64,000 nt of DNA from Oscillospiraceae bacterium (GCA_017512745.1 JAFWEV010000046.1:1-64000), one strand, 5' to 3'. Counted from the first letter of the stretch, positions 46,437-55,198 are shown. Program-made: numbers and translations. The notes: a model not told the origin generated them from the sequence alone.

Positions 46437-48358
46437 CGACGGCAGAAGCCAACAGAAAATGCGCAGGATATATCCGCAACGGCAAAGAGAGATATGACAG
46501 TGAGATCAGAAATGTGACCGACTGGGACATATTCGAAAATCTCTCTTCTCTTCGCCATGCCGCTCTTTACTGGTACGATTTCCCCGAAAACGCAAGAGTC
46601 CTGGAGTTGGGCTGCGGAAGCGGAGCACTGACTGGTCTCCTGTGTGACAGAGCAGAAGAAGTATACGCGCTCGATTCCGATCCGGTCGCATGCGATAACG
46701 TTCGAAATCGCTTCTCGGGGAGAAGCAATCTCACGGTCGTTAACGGAAATGTGGACGGTTTCGATCCGCCATACCGCTTTGACCTCATAGTTGCGGTTGA
46801 TTTCGCGGAACTGTATAAGGGAGATATCCGAGCTGCACTTGAGAAGGTATGCGGCATGCTTGCCGATGAAGGCAGGCTGCTGCTGGGAATAAGGAACAGG
46901 AACGGCATAAAGTACATGTGCGGCGAAGAAGACAGATATGTCGATGCGCGCGGGAATGTACGGAACGGGATATCCCTGTATACGGAAGTCGAGATGAGGA
47001 ACATTCTGGAAGCCTGCGGATTCAGCTATTTTATGAGCAGATATCCTCTGCCCGATCTCGGATTTACGCAGATGATCGTAAGCGATGATTGGATGCCGGA
47101 GAACAGTATCCGCGACAGAATAATCACATATGACCCCTATGGATACGGCTGTTCAAAATATGCTAAAAAGGAATTTGAAGAGTACGACGTTCTTATCGAA
47201 GGTCGTCAGTTGGCAGCAAGAGCAAACTGCATATTTATCGAGTGTATGAAGCGTGAGCCGGAATGCCCGGCTCCGCGTGTCACCGGGGCGGTCCTTTCAT
47301 CCGACAGGGAGAGGGATCATTCATTCATGACGGTATTCCGTTCCGATGGCTCAGTCACTAAGAGCGCTCTTTATGAGGAGAGTCTAGGAACACTGAAGCA
47401 GCTTTTCCTAAATATGGAAGAACTGTACGCAAGAGGACTCAGGATAATTCCCCAGAGATTTGAAGACGAACAGATAAATATGCCTCTTGTCAATGAGAGA
47501 CCTCTGATGGAAGTAATCCGTGATGCCCTGTCTTCGGGCGCAGACGCGGTAACGGATATTTTTGACCTGATCAGGAGGGACATACTGCGCTCCTCCGACT
47601 GCATAGGACAGAGCGCGGACGGCGACCCGCTGCTGAAAAAGGGATTCATCGACCTTATTCCCTACAACGCATTTTATGACGGGCAGAAGATCGTCTGGTA
47701 CGATCAGGAATTCACCGTGGATAACTGTCCGCTGAGTTACATAATGTTCAGGGCGATAACATATACCTGGCTGCATATTCCGGAAGCGGAGGCTGTCATG
47801 CAGAAAAATGACATGATGGAGAGATACCATGCTCTCGGGCATATGGAAGAATATGTTGCGAGAGAGAATGCTTTCACGGGCTCCAACCGAAACAGAGAGC
47901 TGTTCAGTCAGGTCTACACATGGGCATGGGGAAACCTGCCTTACAGAAAAGGACTTGTGATAGGGACATTCGATCTTCTCCATTACGGTCACGAGAATCT
48001 GTTCAGAAGAGCAAAGGAAAGATGCGGGTTCCTGAGGGTCGGAGTTATGCCGGACAGGCTTGTAAAACTGTACAAGGGTGTGACTCCCGCCGAAGACGAG
48101 AATATACGTCTTGAAAAAGTCAGAAGGAATAAATATGTCGATGAGGCTTTCCTGATAGAAGGAGATTACGTCTCCAAAATAGCGGAATGGTACAGGACTC
48201 CGTATGACTGTTTCTTCTCGGGAGATGACTATAAGGATAACGAGTACTGGAAAACGGAAGCGGATGAGCTCAATAAGCTTGGAGCAGGGATAGAATTCTT
48301 CCCATACACCGATTCCGTGAGTTCCACCATGCTGAGAGAGGAGCTGGCCGCCAAATGA
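46433..48358 (+). CDS. Fusion of SAM methyltransferase, central domain and TagD-like cytidylyltransferase
   Basis: A 641-residue protein. Residues 40-170 are a class I methyltransferase (VLELGCGSGALTGLL, YALDSD). Residues about 270-490 form a region of uncertain fold containing GFIDLIPYNAFY and WYDQEFTV, reminiscent of the catalytic loop of kinase-like phosphotransferases. Residues about 505-641 are a complete cytidylyltransferase with GTFDLLHYGHENL (HxGH) and SSTMLREEL. The C-terminal domain should make a CDP-activated alcohol such as CDP-glycerol, possibly for the LicD or polymerising enzymes. Its gene overlaps both neighbours in ATGA fashion. Confidence 0.85.
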   Translation: MTTAEANRKCAGYIRNGKERYDSEIRNVTDWDIFENLSSLRHAALYWYDFPENARVLELGCGSGALTGLLCDRAEEVYALDSDPVACDNVRNRFSGRSNLTVVNGNVDGFDPPYRFDLIVAVDFAELYKGDIRAALEKVCGMLADEGRLLLGIRNRNGIKYMCGEEDRYVDARGNVRNGISLYTEVEMRNILEACGFSYFMSRYPLPDLGFTQMIVSDDWMPENSIRDRIITYDPYGYGCSKYAKKEFEEYDVLIEGRQLAARANCIFIECMKREPECPAPRVTGAVLSSDRERDHSFMTVFRSDGSVTKSALYEESLGTLKQLFLNMEELYARGLRIIPQRFEDEQINMPLVNERPLMEVIRDALSSGADAVTDIFDLIRRDILRSSDCIGQSADGDPLLKKGFIDLIPYNAFYDGQKIVWYDQEFTVDNCPLSYIMFRAITYTWLHIPEAEAVMQKNDMMERYHALGHMEEYVARENAFTGSNRNRELFSQVYTWAWGNLPYRKGLVIGTFDLLHYGHENLFRRAKERCGFLRVGVMPDRLVKLYKGVTPAEDENIRLEKVRRNKYVDEAFLIEGDYVSKIAEWYRTPYDCFFSGDDYKDNEYWKTEADELNKLGAGIEFFPYTDSVSSTMLREELAAK

Positions 48359-49719
48359 GTGTATCAGTGAAAAACGAGCTGCTGGCAAAGCTTCATGATA
48401 TCGGCGGAGTCAGACTGGAGATACTGTGTTCGAGAGCCGTAAGAGCAAGACGGATGGGGCTTGTCCCGGAAGACGATCTGAGGACGGTATGCTGCAGGAT
48501 ACTGTATCTCGGAGCTCCGAATGAGGAACCAGGAGCACTTCATCCCGAGAATGACGGGTATGCGTATGCGAGCATCTACTCCCCTTTTTCAGGGGAACCG
48601 GATCCTCTGATTGCATACGGATTGTACAGGGACAGAGACCGGAATCTCTGGACCGAATACTACAGCAGCGTATATCTGAAATATCCGGGGCTCCACGCCA
48701 AGGGGATAGAGCTCAGGATGTATGTTCCGGATATTCTTGCAGAGAAGAGTCCCACACTGGAGATAAAATGTCTCGGATGCACAATATTCAGTACTGTGCT
48801 TGCGGAGTCCGGAGAACAGAGGATAGTTCTAGATATACACGACTGCGGAGAGGGGATCGCGGCATATATGGCCGAGGTCCGAAGGCAGCAGGCGGTCATG
48901 GTAGGTGAGTTCATGAGAGTCTGCCGGGATCTCGGAGTCAGGGCATATCTCATCTGCGGCGGACTGATAGGCGAAATGAGAGACGGGGATCTTCTCCCGT
49001 GGGATGATGATCTGGACTTTGCAATGACAAGGGCAGATTACGAGATCCTGAACTCAAGGGCGGATGACATCTGGCCCAAGGGCTCGCCGTTCGAGTGGAT
49101 AACAAAAGACAAATACGAAGATGACGTGTTTGTGGACTTTATGACGAGATTCGTATATATGGGCGAAACGTCCGGCGGGAACAGTTTTGAGAAACTGGGG
49201 GACAGAGGCAGACAGGATCTGCGCGGACATCAGGTCATCGACATATACATTCTGGACGATGCATTCAGTTCGCACTTCAGACAGAAAATAAGGACGACGA
49301 GGATAAAACTGCTGTATCTGCTTTGTTCCGCGCACAGGGGAGATGTGTTGGATCTCGGTAAATACTCCTACTACGGAGGAATCAAAAAACTGCTGATCAA
49401 GGCAGCGATGTGGGTCGGAAGAAGAATTGACCTCAAAGACCTTCTTAAGAGATATGACAGACTGACCCAAACGCGCAAAGGCGGGTCGGAAGAAGTCTTC
49501 CAGTCGAACGGATACTATCTCTGCATTCCGATGCTGTTCAGAAAAGAGTGGTTCGGAGAAGGTGTGGAAAGGGAAACGGAAGTGGGGAAAATACTTCTTC
49601 CGGCAGATCCAGACAGTTTTCTCAGGAGAATGTACGGAGATTATCTCAAATATCCCGCAACATGGGACCGTACGCCGTCTCATTTAAAGAAAGAAGAGAT
49701 GACAGACAGCAATGACTGA
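48355..49719 (+). CDS. LicD-family phosphotransferase with N-terminal extension
   Basis: A 454-residue protein. About 170 N-terminal residues, beta-rich and of unknown function, precede a LicD domain whose core reads ICGGLIGEMRDGDLLPWDDD (about 200-220) and continues LDFAM and VIDIYILDDAF. The GGLIGEMRDGD variant differs from the GTLLGAVRHGG of the first LicD in this operon, suggesting a different acceptor or donor. The ATG overlaps the TGA of the fusion gene, and the 3' end overlaps the sortase gene by 8 bases. Confidence 0.85.
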   Translation: MSVSVKNELLAKLHDIGGVRLEILCSRAVRARRMGLVPEDDLRTVCCRILYLGAPNEEPGALHPENDGYAYASIYSPFSGEPDPLIAYGLYRDRDRNLWTEYYSSVYLKYPGLHAKGIELRMYVPDILAEKSPTLEIKCLGCTIFSTVLAESGEQRIVLDIHDCGEGIAAYMAEVRRQQAVMVGEFMRVCRDLGVRAYLICGGLIGEMRDGDLLPWDDDLDFAMTRADYEILNSRADDIWPKGSPFEWITKDKYEDDVFVDFMTRFVYMGETSGGNSFEKLGDRGRQDLRGHQVIDIYILDDAFSSHFRQKIRTTRIKLLYLLCSAHRGDVLDLGKYSYYGGIKKLLIKAAMWVGRRIDLKDLLKRYDRLTQTRKGGSEEVFQSNGYYLCIPMLFRKEWFGEGVERETEVGKILLPADPDSFLRRMYGDYLKYPATWDRTPSHLKKEEMTDSND

Positions 49720-50590
49720 ATCAGGACAGAAAAAAGAGAATAACAGGAGTATTGCGAAGCGGCGCATCATCGGAGCGGTTGCCATCCTTCTGGTCGCTCT
49801 GGGGATAGTTATCATGCTGCTGCCGACGCTGTCAGAATTCTTCATAAACGCGAGCCACAGTAAAGATATAAGCAGGTATTCCGAAAATGTCGGAGCGATA
49901 GAAGACTCGGAATATGAGAAGATCATAGAGGACGCAAGGGCATACAACCGAGAACTGTTCTCAAGAGGCATCATCAGGGAAATGTCAGATGATGACATGA
50001 CAGAATACATGAGCAGACTCAATATGCTCTCAGGCGGGATGATGGGATATATAGAGATCGGAAAGATCGGGGTGAGACTGCCCATATATCACGATGCGGA
50101 CGCGGAGATCCTGCAGAAAAATATAGGACACGTTGAGGGCACCAGCCTGCCGGTGGGGATGACCCCCGAAGATATAGCCGAGGGATACGGATCGCACTCA
50201 ATGCTTTCAGGACACAGAGGACTCCCCAGCGCCAGACTGTTCACCGACCTCGACAAGCTGGAAATAGGCGATTCGTTTACTTTGACGATAGGAACGGAAG
50301 TCCTTGTGTACAGGATAGATGATATACAGACCGTTCTGCCCGAAGAAGTAAGCTCGTTGATCCAGATCAAGGAGGGAGAAGACAGATGCACGCTCATGAC
50401 ATGTACGCCTTACGGGATCAACACACACCGTCTGCTTGTCAGCGGTGTCAGAAACTGGGAAAACGGCAACGCTGAAGAGACTGGAATACCCGGCGGAATA
50501 TACTGGTATTATTTCATCGCTCCGGTTGTTACGGTTATACTTACGCTGTGGCTGATATTATTGAAAAGAAAAAGGTCTGATAACCGATAA
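49712..50590 (+). CDS. Class C (pilin-type) sortase
   Basis: A 292-residue protein with an N-terminal membrane helix (about 18-45) and a second helix at the C-terminus followed by KRKR, the two-helix topology of class C sortases. The catalytic blocks are all present: MLSGHRG (His), TLMTCTPYGINTHR (Cys with class C-type TP) and LLVSGVRNW (Arg). It would polymerise pilin-like substrates. Candidate clients in the window are the LEGTG protein (29.3 kb) and the VRTGD protein (53.0 kb). It overlaps the LicD gene, so it is transcribed with the polymer operon rather than with the fibre operon that follows. Confidence 0.92.
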   Translation: MTESGQKKENNRSIAKRRIIGAVAILLVALGIVIMLLPTLSEFFINASHSKDISRYSENVGAIEDSEYEKIIEDARAYNRELFSRGIIREMSDDDMTEYMSRLNMLSGGMMGYIEIGKIGVRLPIYHDADAEILQKNIGHVEGTSLPVGMTPEDIAEGYGSHSMLSGHRGLPSARLFTDLDKLEIGDSFTLTIGTEVLVYRIDDIQTVLPEEVSSLIQIKEGEDRCTLMTCTPYGINTHRLLVSGVRNWENGNAEETGIPGGIYWYYFIAPVVTVILTLWLILLKRKRSDNR

Positions 50591-50637
50591 ACAGGCAAAA
50601 ATTGCGTGATATAGCAGGAGTTTTATATTAAGCTAAT

Positions 50638-50683
50638 TTGACAAAAATCACATAGTGATTTATACATTATTTTTGTGTATAAT
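50638..50683 (+). promoter_or_regulatory. Promoter with palindromic operator in front of the fibre operon
   Basis: TTGACA (50638-50643) and TATACA (50661-50666) are 17 bases apart; a TATAAT lies further down at 50678-50683. The spacer contains a perfect inverted repeat, AAATCAC-ATA-GTGATTT (50645-50661), exactly where a repressor would block RNA polymerase. The first gene of the operon starts at 50729 behind AAGGAGGG. Confidence 0.75.
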
Positions 50684-50728
50684 TAAATGAATCATATATA
50701 TTGTAAATTACAAAAAAGGAGGGGGCAT

Positions 50729-51691
50729 ATGAAGAAACGCATAGTTGCGATAATGCTGATTATGCTGCTTGCTGTATGTATTTACGCTCAGGCAGTCGAG
50801 ACACCCCTGTTGACTATAAAACTCACGGTTCCTGAAGATACGAAAACCGAGCTCAATTCCATAGGTATGGAGATGAGCGTATATAAGGTCGCAGATATCG
50901 TTGACGGGGAACTGGAGTTTACAGAGAGTTTTTCAGGGATGAAATCCGGAACCGACACCGAGGGCGAAGTATTTGCAGAAGAAGCACTGGGCATTATTCT
51001 GGAGGCGGAAAATCTGCCGGAACACGAGGTCATAGCAGGACCTGATTATTCGCTCGGAAACTTTGAGACGAAGGCCGTATATCTGCTTGTTGCCGGTGAC
51101 GGCGGCGAACTCTTGACGGAGGAGATCGACGGAAAAACGGCGACAGTGATCGACGCCCCTCTGGACATATACAGATTCTCTCCGATTCTGCTTATAGCAA
51201 ATGATGAGACAGAGGTCGATATCGAACTCAAGTATGAGGTAGAGGACAAACTCGGAGATCTCATCATAAACAAGTATTTGACTGATTACCTCGAAGGTCA
51301 GACTGTACTGTTTACGTTTTCGGTCGAATGGGGCGGAAAGGTCCAGAAGGTTGAGGGCATCACGTTCTCTGCAGCCGGATCGGACACCATCCGTATATCG
51401 GGTATTCCGCTCGGCGAAACAGTGAAGGTCACGGAAATATATGATGGAGCGGATTATGAGCGTCTTTCGGAGAAAACAGTGGAAACGGTTATCCTGCCGC
51501 CGGAACTGACGGAAAATGATGAAACCGGGACTTCCGATGTGCCTGAGACTCAGGATACTCCTGCAGCAGATGAAGTGCCGACCGCAGAAGTTGAATTTTT
51601 TAACGGACGTACCCCAGACGCTTCCAACGGTTCCGGGATCATAAACAGATTCACTTATATCGACGGCGAATGGGTTTGGAATCAGGGATAA
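50729..51691 (+). CDS. Secreted fibre/pilin-like protein without wall anchor
   Basis: ATG 50729 is preferred because AAGGAGGG lies just upstream; an ATG at 50687 has no site. The product has 320 residues with a signal peptide (about 1-25, cleavage near VETP). The N-terminal half (LTIKLTVPED, GMEMSVYKVADIVDG) resembles the start of SpaA/FctA-type pilins. A CnaB-like domain follows (LIINKYLTDYLEG, about 185-270), then an acidic Thr/Pro linker. The C-terminus (TYIDGEWVWNQG) has neither sorting motif nor membrane helix. It is the first gene of the operon with CalY/TasA-like proteins and is probably a secreted fibre component. Confidence 0.75.
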   Translation: MKKRIVAIMLIMLLAVCIYAQAVETPLLTIKLTVPEDTKTELNSIGMEMSVYKVADIVDGELEFTESFSGMKSGTDTEGEVFAEEALGIILEAENLPEHEVIAGPDYSLGNFETKAVYLLVAGDGGELLTEEIDGKTATVIDAPLDIYRFSPILLIANDETEVDIELKYEVEDKLGDLIINKYLTDYLEGQTVLFTFSVEWGGKVQKVEGITFSAAGSDTIRISGIPLGETVKVTEIYDGADYERLSEKTVETVILPPELTENDETGTSDVPETQDTPAADEVPTAEVEFFNGRTPDASNGSGIINRFTYIDGEWVWNQG

Positions 51692-51709
51692 AAAGGTAGG
51701 AACGGATAT

Positions 51710-52231
51710 ATGAAAACAGATAATAAACGATTACTGATAATGATCATATCCTTCGCGCTGATCGCTGCCCTTGCTGTCGGAACAAGCATTGCATATTTCA
51801 CCACATACACGGCAGCTAAAGGAAGCCAGACGATCCACCTGGGCTATGCGACGCGGATCTCGGAAGAATATGATGATTTTGCAAAGTCCCTGACGATACA
51901 TAACGATGAGAAATCCGGTCAGTATGTATATGTTAGAGCAAAAGCGTTCTCGGATTCCTCCGTTGAGATCTCATATTCCGATTATGACGGGAAATGGAAT
52001 CCCGGCGAAGATGATTTCTATTACTTTGCCGATCCTGTAGCCCCGGGCGGGGACACCTCCGTACTTAAGGTCATCATGGTATCAGTACCGGAGGATCCCG
52101 AAGAGGGCGACACATTCAATGTAGTGGTTATATATGAGTCCACCGCGGCAAAGTACCGCGAGGACGGGACACCATATGCCGACTGGAATGAAGTTCTCGA
52201 TATAACTGAGGAGGAAATTGTACATGAATAA
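51710..52231 (+). CDS. CalY/TasA-like (camelysin family) secreted protein
   Basis: A 173-residue protein. The N-terminus has the SipW-type signal seen in TasA and camelysins: a hydrophobic stretch ending AVGTSIAYFTTY, followed by the mature beta-sandwich (GQYVYVRAKAF, WNPGEDDFYYFADPVAPGG). In Bacillus such proteins form amyloid-like fibres after cleavage by the special signal peptidase SipW. It starts 18 bases after the previous stop and overlaps the next gene by 8 bases. Confidence 0.78.
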   Translation: MKTDNKRLLIMIISFALIAALAVGTSIAYFTTYTAAKGSQTIHLGYATRISEEYDDFAKSLTIHNDEKSGQYVYVRAKAFSDSSVEISYSDYDGKWNPGEDDFYYFADPVAPGGDTSVLKVIMVSVPEDPEEGDTFNVVVIYESTAAKYREDGTPYADWNEVLDITEEEIVHE

Positions 52232-52988
52232 AACGAAGTCTTTCCTCAGATCTCCGGTGTTTACGACGGTACTGTTCGTCATCGCGGCGGCATTGTTCCT
52301 GGCCGGAGGCATAGGAGGCACTCTTGCTGCTCTGACATATTCCGATACATATGTATCGAGAGTCGAGATGAAGCGCATAGGAGTGAGTCTGATTGAGAAC
52401 GAAGAGGTGATCTCTTCCAGAGACTACAGCGCAGCAGGCGACGGAACATGGGTGACCACAGGAGGTACTCTTCTCTCCGGCATGCTCGCCGACGACGAGA
52501 TGCTGGAACTGGGCGTCAAGTATCCCGAAGCGCTCGCAGTCAGGAACAGCGGCAATATCGACGAGTATGTCAGGATCAAGATCTACAGATACTGGGTCGA
52601 CGGCAAAGGAAATAAACTGACCGGGAGACCTACCGATCCGATCGAGCTGAATATCATTACCGGAGACAACTGGATCATTGATGATGATTCTTCCACTTCC
52701 GAGAGAACCGTTCTCTACTATAAAAAGGCGTTGGCTCCCGGAGAAGATACGGACGTTCTTTCCGATACGCTCAAGATCGACGATATAATCGCAACGAAAG
52801 TCACGGAAACCGTCACAAGGGACGGAGAATATATAACCAGAACCAGAATATATGACTATGACGGTATAAGCTTTGTGATAGAAGCGGAAGCGGATGCCGT
52901 GCAGACTCACAGTGCGGAGGACGCGATCCTCAGCGCATGGGGCTGCAAAGTCACCATCGAAGACGGCGTTCTTTCGCTTGCCGGTTGA
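52224..52988 (+). CDS. Second CalY/TasA-like secreted protein
   Basis: ATG 52224 (254 residues) is chosen because GAGGAGG lies 9 bases upstream; a TTG at 52218 is too close to it. A membrane/signal segment ends GGIGGTLAALTYSDTYVSRVE, the pattern of SipW-dependent precursors, and the mature part (LAVRNSGNIDEYVRIKIYRYW, KALAPGEDTDV) is the TasA-like beta domain. It is longer than the preceding paralogue because of an extra C-terminal region. The two may co-assemble as major and minor fibre subunits; this is inference. Confidence 0.75.
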   Translation: MNKTKSFLRSPVFTTVLFVIAAALFLAGGIGGTLAALTYSDTYVSRVEMKRIGVSLIENEEVISSRDYSAAGDGTWVTTGGTLLSGMLADDEMLELGVKYPEALAVRNSGNIDEYVRIKIYRYWVDGKGNKLTGRPTDPIELNIITGDNWIIDDDSSTSERTVLYYKKALAPGEDTDVLSDTLKIDDIIATKVTETVTRDGEYITRTRIYDYDGISFVIEAEADAVQTHSAEDAILSAWGCKVTIEDGVLSLAG

Positions 52989-53004
52989 TCGGAGGTAGAT
53001 AAAG

Positions 53005-53736
53005 TTGAAAAAAGCACTGATATCTATTATTTCCATAGCGCTTATCATCACTGCGGTCGCGGCTCCGGTTTTCGGAGATGACCTCAGCGGCGGAGACTGG
53101 AAAGTGACCTGTACTTCGGAAAACAAACTCGTTTCCGACTTCGGTGACGGTGATATCACCGAGACGATCTCAGGGATGGAACCCGGAGATTCCGCGACTT
53201 TCCAGGTATCGATAAGCAGCGAGAGCAGCGAAAAGACAGACTGGTATATGGAAAACTCGATCCTCTACTCACTGGAGGACCGCAGCAGCAACAAGGCCAC
53301 ATCCGGAGGCGGATACACATACAGCCTTATCTATTACGACAAAGACGGCAGCGAGAATATCCTTTTCTCAAGCGACAATGTCGGCGGCGAGGGAAAATCT
53401 CCCGCCGGAGTAGGACTTCACCAGGCAACTGATGCTCTGGATGACTATTTCTGGCTCGGCGAATATTCCAACGGCGATTCGGGAAAAGTTGTTCTGAAGG
53501 TATCTCTGGACGGCGAAACGCAGGGCAACGATTACCAGACGACCCTTGCTGATCTGGCACTTAATTTTGCGGTTGAGATAAAGACGGCATCGCCGACCAC
53601 GACATACAGAATAGTCAGAACGGGAGACGAGACCAACCTTACTCCGTACTATGTCGCGATGACCGGTTCCGGACTGGTCCTGATGGTAATAGCCGTACTG
53701 CTGAGATCAAAGAGAAGAGCGGAGGAGAGATATTGA
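53005..53736 (+). CDS. Secreted fibre-operon protein with VRTGD sorting signal
   Basis: A 243-residue protein from TTG 53005, with GGAGGT 8 bases upstream. Signal peptide: about 1-24 (cleavage after FG). The mature domain is beta-rich and begins with GDWKVTCTSENKLVSDF. The C-terminus reads VRTGDETNLTPYY, one membrane helix and RSKRRAEERY: a complete sortase-signal layout in which VRTGD replaces LPxTG. It is the clearest wall-anchored candidate in the operon and a likely client of the class C sortase. Confidence 0.78.
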   Translation: MKKALISIISIALIITAVAAPVFGDDLSGGDWKVTCTSENKLVSDFGDGDITETISGMEPGDSATFQVSISSESSEKTDWYMENSILYSLEDRSSNKATSGGGYTYSLIYYDKDGSENILFSSDNVGGEGKSPAGVGLHQATDALDDYFWLGEYSNGDSGKVVLKVSLDGETQGNDYQTTLADLALNFAVEIKTASPTTTYRIVRTGDETNLTPYYVAMTGSGLVLMVIAVLLRSKRRAEERY

Positions 53737-54659
53737 TGAAAAAGTATTTGGGTATCCTTCTTTCAGTCATTCTTCTCTGCACCTGCCTTTTCCCTTCCGT
53801 TGCGGCAGATGATTACAAGTATACGGTACGGTTCTATGCCGGCGCCCAGGGAGAATTCTCCGGGGGCGAAACAGTCATCGAATTCACTGACCTGAGCTAC
53901 GGTGACAGGGTTACTTTCGATCCCGATGCGGTCACGGTGGCTGACAACAGCAAGTACTATGTCAAAGGCATCAGAGAGAGCGGCAAAGACAATAACACTG
54001 TAGGTCTCACTTCCTTTGAAGTTACAAAGGATGCCGACTATGTGGTCGCATACGGTATATTGGGAGATGTTACGAAGTACACCGTTAAATTTGTTGATGT
54101 CGATGGAAAGGAACTTGCCGATCCCGTTGAGTACTACGGTAACGTGGGAGACAAGCCTGTTGTAGCATATCTGTACATAGAAGGCTACATACCTGATTAT
54201 TACAACCTCACAAAGACATTGAGTGAGGATGACTCCGAAAACGTATTCACATTCACTTATCTGGCGAATGAGGCTGCAGCAGCCGGAACCGGGGAGGAGA
54301 TCGTGATAATCGAACAGGGCGGCGGAGCAGGCGCTGCCGGAGGAGCACAGGGCGGTATCCGTGTAGAGCCGGGCAATAACCAGGGCAATCAGGGCAACCA
54401 GGGTAATCAGGGTAACCAGGGCGGTCAGGATAACAACCAGACGCAGGACATCGGAAACCTCGATGTTCCTACTGCGAACCCGGGCAACAATTCCTCCACG
54501 CCGGAGATATCCAAGCCCGATGAACCGTCAGGACCCAATACTCCCGGAGGAACAAACAAGTCCAACAGAGGCTTCCTGATAGCCGGACTGTCGATGCTGG
54601 GCATAGCGATGCTCGGATTCCTGGCATTCCTGTTCTTCAGGAAGAAAAAAGAAGATTGA
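53736..54659 (+). CDS. MucBP-domain surface protein with GNQ linker and C-terminal membrane helix
   Basis: A 307-residue protein from ATG 53736; GGAGGA lies 9 bases upstream and the ATG overlaps the previous TGA. Signal peptide about 1-25; an N-terminal beta domain of about 80 residues; a MucBP-like domain (YTVKFVDVDGKELADP to TFTYL); a Gly/Asn/Gln/Pro-rich linker; then a membrane helix (FLIAGLSMLGIAMLGFLAFL) and FRKKKED. No LPxTG-like motif precedes the helix, so it is probably a membrane-held base or stalk. MucBP domains bind mucin in some lactic bacteria; binding here is untested. Confidence 0.78.
   Translation: MKKYLGILLSVILLCTCLFPSVAADDYKYTVRFYAGAQGEFSGGETVIEFTDLSYGDRVTFDPDAVTVADNSKYYVKGIRESGKDNNTVGLTSFEVTKDADYVVAYGILGDVTKYTVKFVDVDGKELADPVEYYGNVGDKPVVAYLYIEGYIPDYYNLTKTLSEDDSENVFTFTYLANEAAAAGTGEEIVIIEQGGGAGAAGGAQGGIRVEPGNNQGNQGNQGNQGNQGGQDNNQTQDIGNLDVPTANPGNNSSTPEISKPDEPSGPNTPGGTNKSNRGFLIAGLSMLGIAMLGFLAFLFFRKKKED
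54372..54428 (+). repeat. Short tandem repeats coding Gly-Asn-Gln
   Basis: Copies of a 9-bp unit (GGCAATCAG and variants) encode consecutive GNQ triplets in the linker of the MucBP protein. Such arrays change copy number easily by slippage. Confidence 0.85.
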
Positions 54660-55198
54660 AAATAACAGACAGCAAAACAGAAGCAGGCTATCCGCTCGGA
54701 AGCATTATGACGGTATTGGGGATATGCCTGCTTTGCTTCGCTTTGATCACGGTCTCGCTGTTTTTTGTCCCCGGACTGTTCGGATATGAGGTATCATCCG
54801 TTTCGGATGATACGCTGGAAAGTCCGACGCGAAGCGCGGTCATTACAAGTTATTCGGATCCTTCATCCGTTGTGAAGGACGAAGAGATAATCTTTCGCAC
54901 GGGAAGCGGATGTTCACGCGGAGCAGTCCTCGGGACCAACCCGAGAGACAGGATAATTACAGTTACTGATGATGCCGGCGATACGGAAACGGCCGTTCCC
55001 TACGGAAGATATGTGGGGGATATAAAGGTCACGGTTCCGTATGCCGGAAATCTGTTTGAATTCTATACTCAGCCCCTTGGCATGATCAATGCAGTCTGCT
55101 TTATCCTGAGCGGAATATTGCTGATCCGTATAGGCAAACTTCTGAAAACGAAGCCCAACAGAGCAAAAGCCAAACAGCGCACGGATTCAATGGAATAA
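54656..55198 (+). CDS. SipW-like signal peptidase homologue, probably catalytically dead
   Basis: A 180-residue protein from TTG 54656, overlapping the previous TGA. The topology is that of SipW/ER-type signal peptidases: a first helix ending FFVPGLFGY, an outer domain, then VGDIKVTVPYAGNLFEFYTQPLG and a second helix, matching the family's conserved C-terminal region (from memory). Where SGSMEP with the catalytic Ser is expected, the sequence reads SDDTLESP, and the whole protein contains no histidine, so the Ser/His mechanism is absent. It probably acts as a non-enzymatic partner for the CalY/TasA-like proteins; the active SipW must be elsewhere. The alternative is an unrelated two-helix protein. 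Confidence 0.55.
   Translation: MKITDSKTEAGYPLGSIMTVLGICLLCFALITVSLFFVPGLFGYEVSSVSDDTLESPTRSAVITSYSDPSSVVKDEEIIFRTGSGCSRGAVLGTNPRDRIITVTDDAGDTETAVPYGRYVGDIKVTVPYAGNLFEFYTQPLGMINAVCFILSGILLIRIGKLLKTKPNRAKAKQRTDSME

Noticed and set aside
47408-48388. A 326-codon minus-strand frame opposite the methyltransferase-cytidylyltransferase gene
   Set aside because: It overlaps a clear multidomain protein and shows no recognisable sequence.
54656-55198. Annotation as a functional signal peptidase SipW
   Set aside because: The catalytic Ser-Met motif is not preserved and no His is present in the protein.
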